Origin: Actinophytocola algeriensis
Lineage (GTDB): Bacteria; Actinomycetota; Actinomycetes; Mycobacteriales; Pseudonocardiaceae
Reading direction: 5' to 3'
Assembly (NCBI RefSeq): GCF_014203735.1
Contig: NZ_JACHJQ010000005.1
Span: forward strand, 372,001-436,000
Length of the DNA stretch: 64,000 nt
How positions within the stretch are numbered: position 1 is the stretch's first letter; every line of letters starts with the position of its first letter. Under the pieces are notes generated by a model. The model did no database searches and was not told where the DNA came from. It worked only from the letters and a program-made list of their open reading frames with translations. Shown piece by piece: positions 52,948-60,266 of the stretch. The position numbers and the translations under genes were made by a program.

Positions 52948-53101
52948 TAAACGACCATCCGGAAATTGGCACGCCGACGCGTTCCGACGCGGGTGCCCGG
53001 GGTCACGCCGCGGCGCGCGGGACGTGGCGGCCCACGACATGCGGTGCCGTCGGCTGACTAAAGTATCGGCGTCTGCCAGTCATGAGGGGGCGTGGTCGCT
53101 G

Positions 53102-54154
53102 GTGCTGGGGCGGTTCGGAATCCTGTCCATCAGTCTTGGCGTCGTCATGATGACCGCGACGTCCGGCAGCACCACCCAGTTCGTCGGCCTCGGTCTGTGG
53201 TGGTTCGGCGTGCTGTTGCTCGTCCACTCGCTTCTCGGCGGCGGCCGTACCGCCTCGTTCCTCTGGGCGTCCGGGATCGCTGCGGCCGTGGTGGTGTACG
53301 TGACGGGCTGGGCGACGATGGTGACCGAGGGAGCCGGGAGGTTGGTCGTCGCGGCTCTGAGCGTGCTGCTCGTCGTCCCGACGCTGGTGCGATCGACGCG
53401 GCCGTCGCGCCGGACGGCAGCTCCCCGCCACACCGCCGACGGTCGGCTGCGGGCGGCGTTGGCGTGCTGGGAGGTCGCGCGGAACCAGCTGGCGGCGGGA
53501 CAACCGCTGCGCGCCGGCCTCACCTACCAGGACGGCATCAACCACATCCTGACGTGCGTCAGCCTGACCCGGCTGGCGGAGGAACGCACGACAGCGTCGC
53601 CGCGGCCGGATGACCTCGTGCCCGTGTACCACGCCATGGGAGCGATGGGCCGGGAAGGCATCCCCGTGATGGAACAGGTCAACGCGACGACCCCCGTCCG
53701 GTTCCACGCACGCATGACACTCGCGGCGGCACACCTGGCGGACCCGGCGGAGGGCAAGCCGGAGCTGATCAAGGACGCACTGGCGGCCGATGCCGACTCG
53801 TCACCGCGACCCGACCTGAACGGGGACGGCCCGCTCTCGGCCGAGGCCCGGATAGCGGGAGCGGCCGAGGCGCGCTCACTCCTGGCGAGGCTCATGGTGG
53901 AGCGACCCGGTCTCCGCTGGGAAGCGGAACCGCCGTGGCTGATCGGAAGTGGCGGCCCGCTGCCCTTCGCGCGGGAGAGAAAGCGATTCCGGCAGGCCGT
54001 GCTGCCGAGCTGCGCTGGCCTGACTCCCGACGAGGAGATGAGGCAGCTCGCGCAGGAAAGCGTTCTCATGTATACGGAACTGTGCCAGGCAGTACCCGGT
54101 TACGAGTCGAACCGCGACGAGGCCAAGGACATCCTCGCCGCGATCCGGGCCTGA
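53102..54154 (+). CDS. Membrane protein with cytoplasmic helical domain
   Basis: The product is 350 residues from GTG 53102; the frame extends far upstream but loses coding character there. Four helices in residues 5-95 (LSISLGVVMMTA, LWWFGVLLLVHSLL, ASGIAAAVVVYVTGW, LVVAALSVLLVVPTLV) precede a soluble helical domain of 240 residues without recognisable motifs. Start is uncertain as the GAGGGGG element lies 11 nt upstream. Function unknown. Confidence 0.68.
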   Translation: MLGRFGILSISLGVVMMTATSGSTTQFVGLGLWWFGVLLLVHSLLGGGRTASFLWASGIAAAVVVYVTGWATMVTEGAGRLVVAALSVLLVVPTLVRSTRPSRRTAAPRHTADGRLRAALACWEVARNQLAAGQPLRAGLTYQDGINHILTCVSLTRLAEERTTASPRPDDLVPVYHAMGAMGREGIPVMEQVNATTPVRFHARMTLAAAHLADPAEGKPELIKDALAADADSSPRPDLNGDGPLSAEARIAGAAEARSLLARLMVERPGLRWEAEPPWLIGSGGPLPFARERKRFRQAVLPSCAGLTPDEEMRQLAQESVLMYTELCQAVPGYESNRDEAKDILAAIRA

Positions 54155-54335
54155 GGGATGATGCTCCGCCGGATCGTCACGGTGTCCTGGGGATGGTTGG
54201 CGGCAAGCACCGGGATGTTGTCCTCCTGGTGCGACGCGCCACTGATGGGAAGCGGATGGGTTTCCGTAACACGCGTGCGGGGGTTCCTGCCGTAGCTTCG
54301 ACCGCTGGAAGCCGCCGTCGGCAGAGAGGTGACCA

Positions 54336-55391
54336 GTGGTGCGACGTTCCGGAGTTCTTCTCGCGGCGCTCGTGATGGTGGCGGGGTCGATTCATGCCGG
54401 GCCTGCCGGGGCGACGTCTGACGGGGCGGACCACCGGCGGGTCAGCACTGTCGAGTACGACCTGGGGGACACGGCGTTCACCGATCCGGAGACGGGGACG
54501 GTCAGTGAGATCCGGGCTGTGGTGCACCATCCGGTCCGGTGGCGTGGACAGCTGCCGCTGATCGTTGCGCAACACGGGTCCTGGTATGCGTGCACCGCTC
54601 CGGACGCGCAGGAGTGGCCGTGCGACAAGGGTGAGCCGTTCCCGGGCTACCGCGGTTACGACTACCTGGGTTCCGCACTCGCCGAGCGCGGCTTCGTCGT
54701 GGTGTCCATCAGTGTTGACGGCATCAACATGACCTCCTTCGACTACGGGGACCGGGCGCGTCTGCTCAACGAGCACCTGCGGCTGTGGGGCGAACTGGCG
54801 AGGGGTGCGGGGTCGCTGGCCCGGCGTCTTCCCGGTCTGGTCGGCCGTGTCGACATGGCGCGAGTGGGGACGATGGGCCATTCCCGGGGTGGCAAGGGCG
54901 TGATGTGGCAGGCGTCCGACAAGCACCGCTCGGCGTGGCCGGCTGGGGTACGGGTGCGGGCGGTGCTTCCTCTGGCGCCGGTGAAGTTCGACTGGCCGGA
55001 AGGCGACAACAGCGACACCCTGGTGACCAGAGTCCCGGTCGCCGTGGTCACCAGCGGCTGCGACGGCGCGGTGCACGAGAGGGGCCAGGAGTACCTGGAC
55101 GACGCGGAAGGAACGACCAGGGAACCGGCGTACTCCGTGTCCCTGACGCACGGCAACCACAACTTCTTCAACACGCGGTGGACACCACCCAGCCCGCTGG
55201 GGGAGGACGACAGCACCTGCCCGCGCGAACAGATCAGCCCACGGCGGCAACAGAACGCCCTGGTGACCTACGCGACCGCCTTCTACGAGCGGCACCTCAA
55301 GGGCAACGCGGCGTTCGACGCCGTGCTGACCGGTGACCGGCCCCTGCCGCACGTGGACTCTGCCACTCGAGTGGTCGTCCCGGTCGGCTGA
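54336..55391 (+). CDS. Secreted alpha/beta hydrolase
   Basis: The product is 351 residues. Signal peptide to about AGPAGATSD, then LIVAQHGSWYAC, GINMTSFDYGDRARLL, nucleophile Ser in GTMGHSRGGKGV, Asp in TSGCDGAVHE and His in LTHGNHNFF: a complete catalytic triad of the dienelactone-hydrolase/lipase type. Two Cys near the front (YACTAPDAQEWPC) may pair. Substrate unknown. GTG 54336 has AGAGG upstream. No adjoining partner; downstream lies gene debris. Confidence 0.87.
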   Translation: MVRRSGVLLAALVMVAGSIHAGPAGATSDGADHRRVSTVEYDLGDTAFTDPETGTVSEIRAVVHHPVRWRGQLPLIVAQHGSWYACTAPDAQEWPCDKGEPFPGYRGYDYLGSALAERGFVVVSISVDGINMTSFDYGDRARLLNEHLRLWGELARGAGSLARRLPGLVGRVDMARVGTMGHSRGGKGVMWQASDKHRSAWPAGVRVRAVLPLAPVKFDWPEGDNSDTLVTRVPVAVVTSGCDGAVHERGQEYLDDAEGTTREPAYSVSLTHGNHNFFNTRWTPPSPLGEDDSTCPREQISPRRQQNALVTYATAFYERHLKGNAAFDAVLTGDRPLPHVDSATRVVVPVG

Positions 55392-55412
55392 AGCCCTGCG
55401 AAAGCCGCCGGT

Positions 55413-55565
55413 GTGGCTGAAGCCGGTGACGACCGCACGATCGAGATCCCCGCGGACCACCGCCGCGGGTTCACCCGGCTGGTGCGGGAAGCCCAAGCCC
55501 GGCGCACGGTTCCCGCGCCGGACAGCGACCACGCCTTCCCGCCGTCGGGTGGGTTGCGCGTGTGC
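55413..55565 (+). pseudogene. Possible N-terminal remnant of an unidentified gene
   Basis: A GTG at 55413 opens about 50 codons (AEAGDDRTIEIPADHRRGF, then TRLVREAQARR) with normal third-position GC, then the frame runs into sequence that codes on the other strand. Too short to identify. Confidence 0.35.
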
Positions 55566-55573
55566 GGGTGGCG

Positions 55574-55612
55574 TGCGATCCCGAGCCCGACGACCAGTGC
55601 GCGTTTCCGCAT
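55574..55612 (-). pseudogene. First 13 codons of a FAD monooxygenase
   Basis: MRKRALVVGLGIA, preceded by GGAGAAGGA, is the usual start of a PHBH/tetracycline-type flavin monooxygenase just before the GxGxxG turn. The frame loses similarity right after. It follows the truncated dehydrogenase by 31 bp, as in an operon. Confidence 0.5.
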
Positions 55613-55643
55613 GACGCCGTTCCTTCTCCGTGAGTGGGCCCGG

Positions 55644-56112
55644 TCAGTCCGGGATCACGACGGCGCGGGTGCGCCCGTGATGCGCCCACGCCTCGCCGAC
55701 GCGGCTGAGCGGGTAGCCGGTGTACGGCGCGTCGAAGGTGCCGTCGGCGAACCGGGCGATGATCTCGGGAAGCTCGGCGATCATCGCGGCCTTCGAGACC
55801 GAGCCCGCGCCGCTGCCGCTGATCCGGATCCGCCTGCTGCGCAGCAGCGCCGCTGGCAGCGCCGCCTCGGTTCCGGCGAGCGAACCGATCTGCACGTAGT
55901 CGATCGCCGCGCTGTCGTCGTCCGTGCCGGTCCGTCCCAGTGCGGCGAAGGTGGCCTCGGCGACGGGGCCCCACACGAAGTCGAGCACGAGCGCGGGCGG
56001 TGCCTCGGCGACGGCGGTGGCGAGGGCGGTCGTCCCGGCGTCGCCGGCCGCGAGCGGAACGGTGACGGCGCCGAGTCCGCGCAGTCGCTCCAGCGCCTCG
56101 TGGTCGCGCCCC
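55644..56112 (-). pseudogene. 5'-truncated zinc-binding alcohol dehydrogenase/quinone oxidoreductase
   Basis: The C-terminal 155 residues of an MDR protein remain: GRDHEALERLRGLGAV after the lost glycine loop, VLDFVWGPVAEATFAAL, YVQIGSLAGTEAALPAALL and GYPLSRVGEAWAHH. The N-terminal half with the catalytic groove is missing. The frame does extend upstream to 56327 but without similarity. Confidence 0.7.
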
Positions 56113-56117
56113 CACTC

Positions 56118-56283
56118 CGCCGGCGCCGACCCGGCCCGGTACTCACTCGCCGGACGCGATGCGTGGCTGGGTGAAGGTGCCGATCTGGTCAAGGCCGCTG
56201 GACACCTCCGCGACGACGGTGACCGGAGGTTCGAGCGACAGCTCGGCGTCGTTCTCGACGGGCTCGCGGCCCGGTTGCGCTGA
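56118..56283 (+). pseudogene. C-terminal remnant of a TetR-type regulator
   Basis: GADPARYSLAGRDAWLG and then FERQLGVVLDGLAARLR before the stop resemble the end of a TetR ligand domain. No HTH is present. Its cut end faces the cut end of the dehydrogenase within a few bases, so one deletion probably removed both N termini. Confidence 0.5.
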
Positions 56284-56348
56284 CGGCGCTGTCTCGAAGG
56301 CCTCCCGCTGATCAGGCGCCCCGGCACGTCGATCGTGGTGAGATCACC

Positions 56349-57941
56349 TCACTTCACGGGAATCGACTGCGCGTGGTGGAAGATGTTCGCCGGATCCCAG
56401 CGGTGCTTCACGGCGACGAGGTTCCGCTGGTTGTCGCGGAAGTTGTCGAGGAAGTAGAGCCACAGCGCGTCATCGACGTCACCCGTGGCGTGTGTGCCGA
56501 GAACGTTGTCCGGGTAGTTGTAGTAGGCGCCCGCAACCGTTCCGCTCGGATCATTGGCCGGGTCGGGAGTCCCGCCGTACTCGGCGTAGACCTCTCGGTA
56601 GAACTCGTTGATCCACCCCAGGTGGGCGTCGGCTTGGACGTCGTAGGGGGCCTGGTTTCCCTCGCCGGGACGCGAGGCGTTCAGCCAGTAGGTCTGATAC
56701 TGCAGCTTCATGATCGCGTCGCGTTGGGGAACCGCGGTCGCGTCGGAAGCGACCCGGTTGACGGCACCCCCGTAACTGTCGACCTGCAGGAGACTCTGGC
56801 TCATATCCGACTCGGAGACACCGTGTGGGGTCGTGTTGAGCCAGCGGTAGATCGCAGCGACGTGATCCGGCGGGAAGGCCTTGTTCATGTACGCGGACTT
56901 GTACTTGCCGAACTGGTTGGGCCCCGAACCGTTCAGAGTCTGCAGCGCTTCGAGGTAGGTAGCGTGTTGCACGCTTTCGCTGCCGGTGAGGGCCGTCGTC
57001 CAGCCTGGATGGCCGCCGAGCGGGTCCCGCAACGGCGTGTGGTCGGCGATCGCCCCGAAGCGCGTTCGCGCTTCTGCGTACCGTCGCTCGACCTCGGCCC
57101 GGTGGTCGAGGTGGGTGGTCCCTTCCGGGGACACGGCCTGGACGATCATGCCGAGCTGCCCGGACGACACGTGCGTGAGCTTCAGCAAGCTGAAGTCGGT
57201 CTCGGGCATGTCACTCACGAACTCCGCGTAGCCGGCAAGCAGGTCCGCGAAGGAGTCGCTGTCGATCGAGGTCCAGTCCCAGGAGAGGGTGTAGATCGAA
57301 GCGAACTCCGGGGCATCGGGCAGCTCAGCGAAGTAGTAGCGCAGAATGACGCCGAAATTACCGCATCCGGCGCCCCGCAGGGCCCAGAAGAGGTCTCGTT
57401 CGTCGTTCGAGGTGCTCGTCGCCGACACGTGGTGCAGTTCGGCGCTGTTCGACGCCGCGTTCCAGGTCACGATGTCGACCGCGCTGAGGTGGTCGACGGT
57501 CAGGCCGCGCAACCGAGACAAGAGTCCGTAGCCGCCGCCGCTGATGTGCCCCCCGGCACCGACCGAGTAGCAGCTCCCCGCGGGAAGCGTCTTGTTGAAA
57601 CCGTTCAGCAGGGCTCGGTAGACGGACCAGTTCTCACAACCTGCCTCGACGAAGAACGCGGCCCGTCGGTCATCCCAGCCGGCACGGTTCATCGAGGACA
57701 TGTCGACGATGGCCTTGGTCGTGTCGTTGTATATGAAGTCCTCGTAGCAGTGGCGGCCGGACACGACCTTGACGTCGCGCCCGTAGCGGGAGATGGCTTC
57801 GCCGACGTGTGCGACAGCCTCAGCGTCGTTCTTGGGGACATAAACCGCCTCGAGCTTCGAGGCGAACCAGCGCCGGTCGAAGCCCTGCCGGTCGCTGAGC
57901 ACGACGGGACGTGAACCGATGCTCGCGGACGAGGTGGACAT
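56349..57941 (-). CDS. Berberine-bridge-type FAD-linked oxidoreductase
   Basis: The product is 530 residues from ATG 57941. The FAD (PCMH) domain has SGRHCYEDF, whose His is the expected 8-alpha attachment residue, and LPAGSCYSVGAGGHISGGGYG with Cys at the second (6-S-cysteinyl) site, so the flavin is probably bound twice. The C-terminal BBE domain ends YYNYPDNVLG and VKHRWDPANIFHHAQSIP. Such enzymes oxidise sugars or secondary metabolites. No signal peptide. Its GC content looks several percent below that of the neighbours, as does the next gene; both may be acquired together. Confidence 0.9.
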   Translation of the reverse strand: MSTSSASIGSRPVVLSDRQGFDRRWFASKLEAVYVPKNDAEAVAHVGEAISRYGRDVKVVSGRHCYEDFIYNDTTKAIVDMSSMNRAGWDDRRAAFFVEAGCENWSVYRALLNGFNKTLPAGSCYSVGAGGHISGGGYGLLSRLRGLTVDHLSAVDIVTWNAASNSAELHHVSATSTSNDERDLFWALRGAGCGNFGVILRYYFAELPDAPEFASIYTLSWDWTSIDSDSFADLLAGYAEFVSDMPETDFSLLKLTHVSSGQLGMIVQAVSPEGTTHLDHRAEVERRYAEARTRFGAIADHTPLRDPLGGHPGWTTALTGSESVQHATYLEALQTLNGSGPNQFGKYKSAYMNKAFPPDHVAAIYRWLNTTPHGVSESDMSQSLLQVDSYGGAVNRVASDATAVPQRDAIMKLQYQTYWLNASRPGEGNQAPYDVQADAHLGWINEFYREVYAEYGGTPDPANDPSGTVAGAYYNYPDNVLGTHATGDVDDALWLYFLDNFRDNQRNLVAVKHRWDPANIFHHAQSIPVK

Positions 57942-58000
57942 GTTCAGGACTCCATGGTCGAGAAAGGACGGTGTGGTTGGGAAGCGGTGCCGCGAGGGCT

Positions 58001-59329
58001 TCAGTAGCCGCGTTCGAGAAAGTTCGCCTGGGCCTGGTCGTCGTATTCGATCGCGCCGACTTCCCAGTAGTTCTGCCAGTAGTTGGGCGTCTGGTTGCGT
58101 TGGACCATGCGATAGGTCCACTGAGCAGTCAGCAGCCAGAGCACCAGATTCCCGGAAAGCCCGCTGATCGGACAAACCGGCTCGGCAAAGCCCGGGATGT
58201 CGAGGACGCCCGCGCCGTCGCGGCTGTGCGTGTTGATGGCGACATCGACGTGGTCGCTGAGAGAGCCGCCATCTCCGTTTCCGTCGAAGGGGCCGAAGGC
58301 GACGACCATCGCGCCGATCTGCCTGGCGTACTGGGCGACCTGGATCTCGTCGCTGTTGTCGGGGCTGATCGCGCCGATGAGCACGATGTCGTTGGCCGTG
58401 AGCTGCGTCTTGTACAAGTCGTATGGCTGCATGATCATGCTGCCGGCGGCCGTCTCGTAGGCCTCGTTGACGAACATGTTCTGCGTGCCTTCGTAGGGCG
58501 CGCCGGCCTGTGGATGCCCATACACGAGAAGGCGCGGGTGGTCCGGGGCCTCCGCGAAGAGCAGGATGCGGTCGGTCCAGGCGCGCGCCACGCGATCGAT
58601 CAGCTCGAATTCGTGCTCGCGGATCAGTTCGAAGCTCCTCAGGGCATTGTCGAGGTATTCGCGGGCCGCACCGGCGCCGTCGTCGGATCCCTTGGTACTG
58701 ATCTGCTTGCACAAAGCGGCCGTACAGGCCCAGTAGACCAGGAACTGCGAGAGGCCGCTGGAAGAGATGATCTTGAACTCGGGAATCGCCGGAGTCGAGA
58801 TCACGCCGCAGCTCCACGTGCAGCCGCTGTCGAGCACACGGTCGCAAATCTGCTCGAGCGAGGTGCTCATCTTGACCGGCAGGAAGGCGCCGATGGGGGT
58901 CTTGTAGAAGCGGGCATAACTGCAGGTGATGCCGACGGTGTACGCGCCTCGGGCGCGCGCTTCGTCCGGGCCGACATCGGGAATGGTTCCTTTGTCTGGG
59001 TTGATGAGCGATGCGCCGTTCGTGAGCAGGAAGTCGCCCGGCTTCATCTGGTTGTAATCCGCTGAGATGTTCCGGTCGGCACGCTGCGGCAGCACCGAGG
59101 GCTGCCCGGGAATGCCAGGGCTTGCCGCGAACATGGCGAAGTGTCCCACCAGGACGTGCGAGAAGATCCGGCCGCCGGAGGCCTGGCACTCGTAGGCGAC
59201 CTTCATCGCCGCACAGATTGCAGTGATCTGGGTGTCTCGAATGTGTCGACCGATGGCCTCGATCTCCGCGTGGAAGAGTTCCATGTAGGGCGTGCCCGCG
59301 AGAGGAGGTCCAACGGAAGCGTCGTTCAT
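58001..59329 (-). CDS. SIS-like (sugar isomerase fold) protein
   Basis: The product is 442 residues from ATG 59329 (AAAGGAA upstream). The order is that of a SIS fold: a helical start (YMELFHAEIEAIGRHI), GGRIFSHVLVGHFAM, DFLLTNGAS, YTVGITCSYARF, and later a second lobe with NDIVLIGAISPDNSDEI and QIGAMVVAFGPFDG. The match is by pattern only. It lies 59 bp upstream of the flavoenzyme on the same strand, suggesting they handle one sugar-like substrate. Lower GC than surroundings. Confidence 0.6.
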   Translation of the reverse strand: MNDASVGPPLAGTPYMELFHAEIEAIGRHIRDTQITAICAAMKVAYECQASGGRIFSHVLVGHFAMFAASPGIPGQPSVLPQRADRNISADYNQMKPGDFLLTNGASLINPDKGTIPDVGPDEARARGAYTVGITCSYARFYKTPIGAFLPVKMSTSLEQICDRVLDSGCTWSCGVISTPAIPEFKIISSSGLSQFLVYWACTAALCKQISTKGSDDGAGAAREYLDNALRSFELIREHEFELIDRVARAWTDRILLFAEAPDHPRLLVYGHPQAGAPYEGTQNMFVNEAYETAAGSMIMQPYDLYKTQLTANDIVLIGAISPDNSDEIQVAQYARQIGAMVVAFGPFDGNGDGGSLSDHVDVAINTHSRDGAGVLDIPGFAEPVCPISGLSGNLVLWLLTAQWTYRMVQRNQTPNYWQNYWEVGAIEYDDQAQANFLERGY

Positions 59330-59881
59330 GCGTGTTCCTTTCAGCTTTCGCGGCTGGGGACCACCTGGCGGGTGCGTGTTCGGTGATGGCGTGGGTGGGC
59401 GCGCTGAAGGGCCGATAAATGAATTTGTGTCGGGGTCTATCTGCGACACAACGTGAATCACTGTAGCAGGGCTGCCTCGGAACGATAGCCGCGTGCCGGC
59501 CATCTCACCTTATAGTGAACAAGTGGGATTCACTCAGTCGACCAGGAGATCCAGTCCGGCGCCGCAAATCCTTCAGTATAACTCCGGTCCGCGGTCGGCA
59601 ATTCGCTCAATCCATCGAACGTGACCGCATATCACTCCGTTAGGCGATCCTTCTGTCCTGTCGCGGATTCCGGAAGGGGAGCGGCGTCACTCACACAGCC
59701 CACTAACGATTACCGTGAGTCGCGTTATGCGTCCAATACCCTGTGGCGGCGACCGCTGGGCGACGCGACGACGTGCCCAACGCCGACGTGTACGGTATCG
59801 CCGACGTGGCCGGATCTTCCTGGTGTCACGTCACCGCGGAGTCCGGACGTGCCGACCGCGGTCGTCGCTATCGTGGCCGGC
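59330..59881. other. 552-bp AT-richer intergenic region
   Basis: No convincing gene: frames through it have poor codon bias. It contains inverted-repeat sites near 59451 and 59514-59534 upstream of the SIS-like gene. Lower GC continues from the preceding two genes, so it probably belongs to the same acquired segment. Confidence 0.55.
59514..59534. promoter_or_regulatory. Inverted repeat AGTGAA-N9-TTCACT
   Basis: A 21-bp near-palindrome, with a related GTGAATCACTG at about 59452. Two related sites 50-60 bp apart in front of the SIS-like gene fit a dimeric regulator (GntR/RpiR/LacI class), but no regulator gene is adjacent. Confidence 0.45.
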
Positions 59882-60238
59882 ATGGCCATCGCTCGCTTGC
59901 CCCTCATCGTCGTCGACTGTCCCGATCCTGGTGCGCTCGCCAGGTTCTACGGCGCGATGCTGGACTGGAAGATCGACGTCTCCGCCGACCGGGCTTCGGC
60001 TTGCGCTGAGGACGGCCAGTGCATCTCCTTCCACCGGGTGGACGGTTACAGGCCGCCGGTGTGGCCGACCCAGGAGCGGCCCCAGCAGATGCACCTCGAT
60101 GTGATCGTCGACGACCTCGATGTCGCCGAGTCGGCAGTGATCGATCTCGGTGCCACCAGGCATCCGGACCAGCCCGGTACGTCCTACCGGGTCTTCCTGG
60201 ACCCGGCAGGTCACCCCTTCTGCCTTTGCCTGAACTGA
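59882..60238 (+). CDS. VOC-family (glyoxalase/dioxygenase-like) protein
   Basis: The product is 118 residues: one beta-alpha-beta-beta-beta pair unit set with VVDCPDPGALARFYGAML, QMHLDVIVDDLD and FLDPAGHPFCLCLN. His and Glu-like metal positions are partly present (MHLDV), the C-terminal Glu is replaced by CLCLN. This resembles the small actinobacterial glyoxalase-like proteins, enzymatic or drug-binding. ATG 59882 taken as start; upstream GTG is possible. Confidence 0.83.
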   Translation: MAIARLPLIVVDCPDPGALARFYGAMLDWKIDVSADRASACAEDGQCISFHRVDGYRPPVWPTQERPQQMHLDVIVDDLDVAESAVIDLGATRHPDQPGTSYRVFLDPAGHPFCLCLN

Positions 60239-60266
60239 TCCGGCCGGCACGCGGTCGTCCCTGGTG

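Noticed and set aside
56349-59189. Fusion of the SIS-like and berberine-bridge genes in one long frame
   Set aside because: The upstream part is a shadow of the SIS-like gene in another frame; each gene has its own start and ribosome-binding site.
59621-59881. N-terminal extension of the VOC protein
   Set aside because: The extension has poor third-position GC and no similarity to the family, which normally starts near the ATG at 59882.
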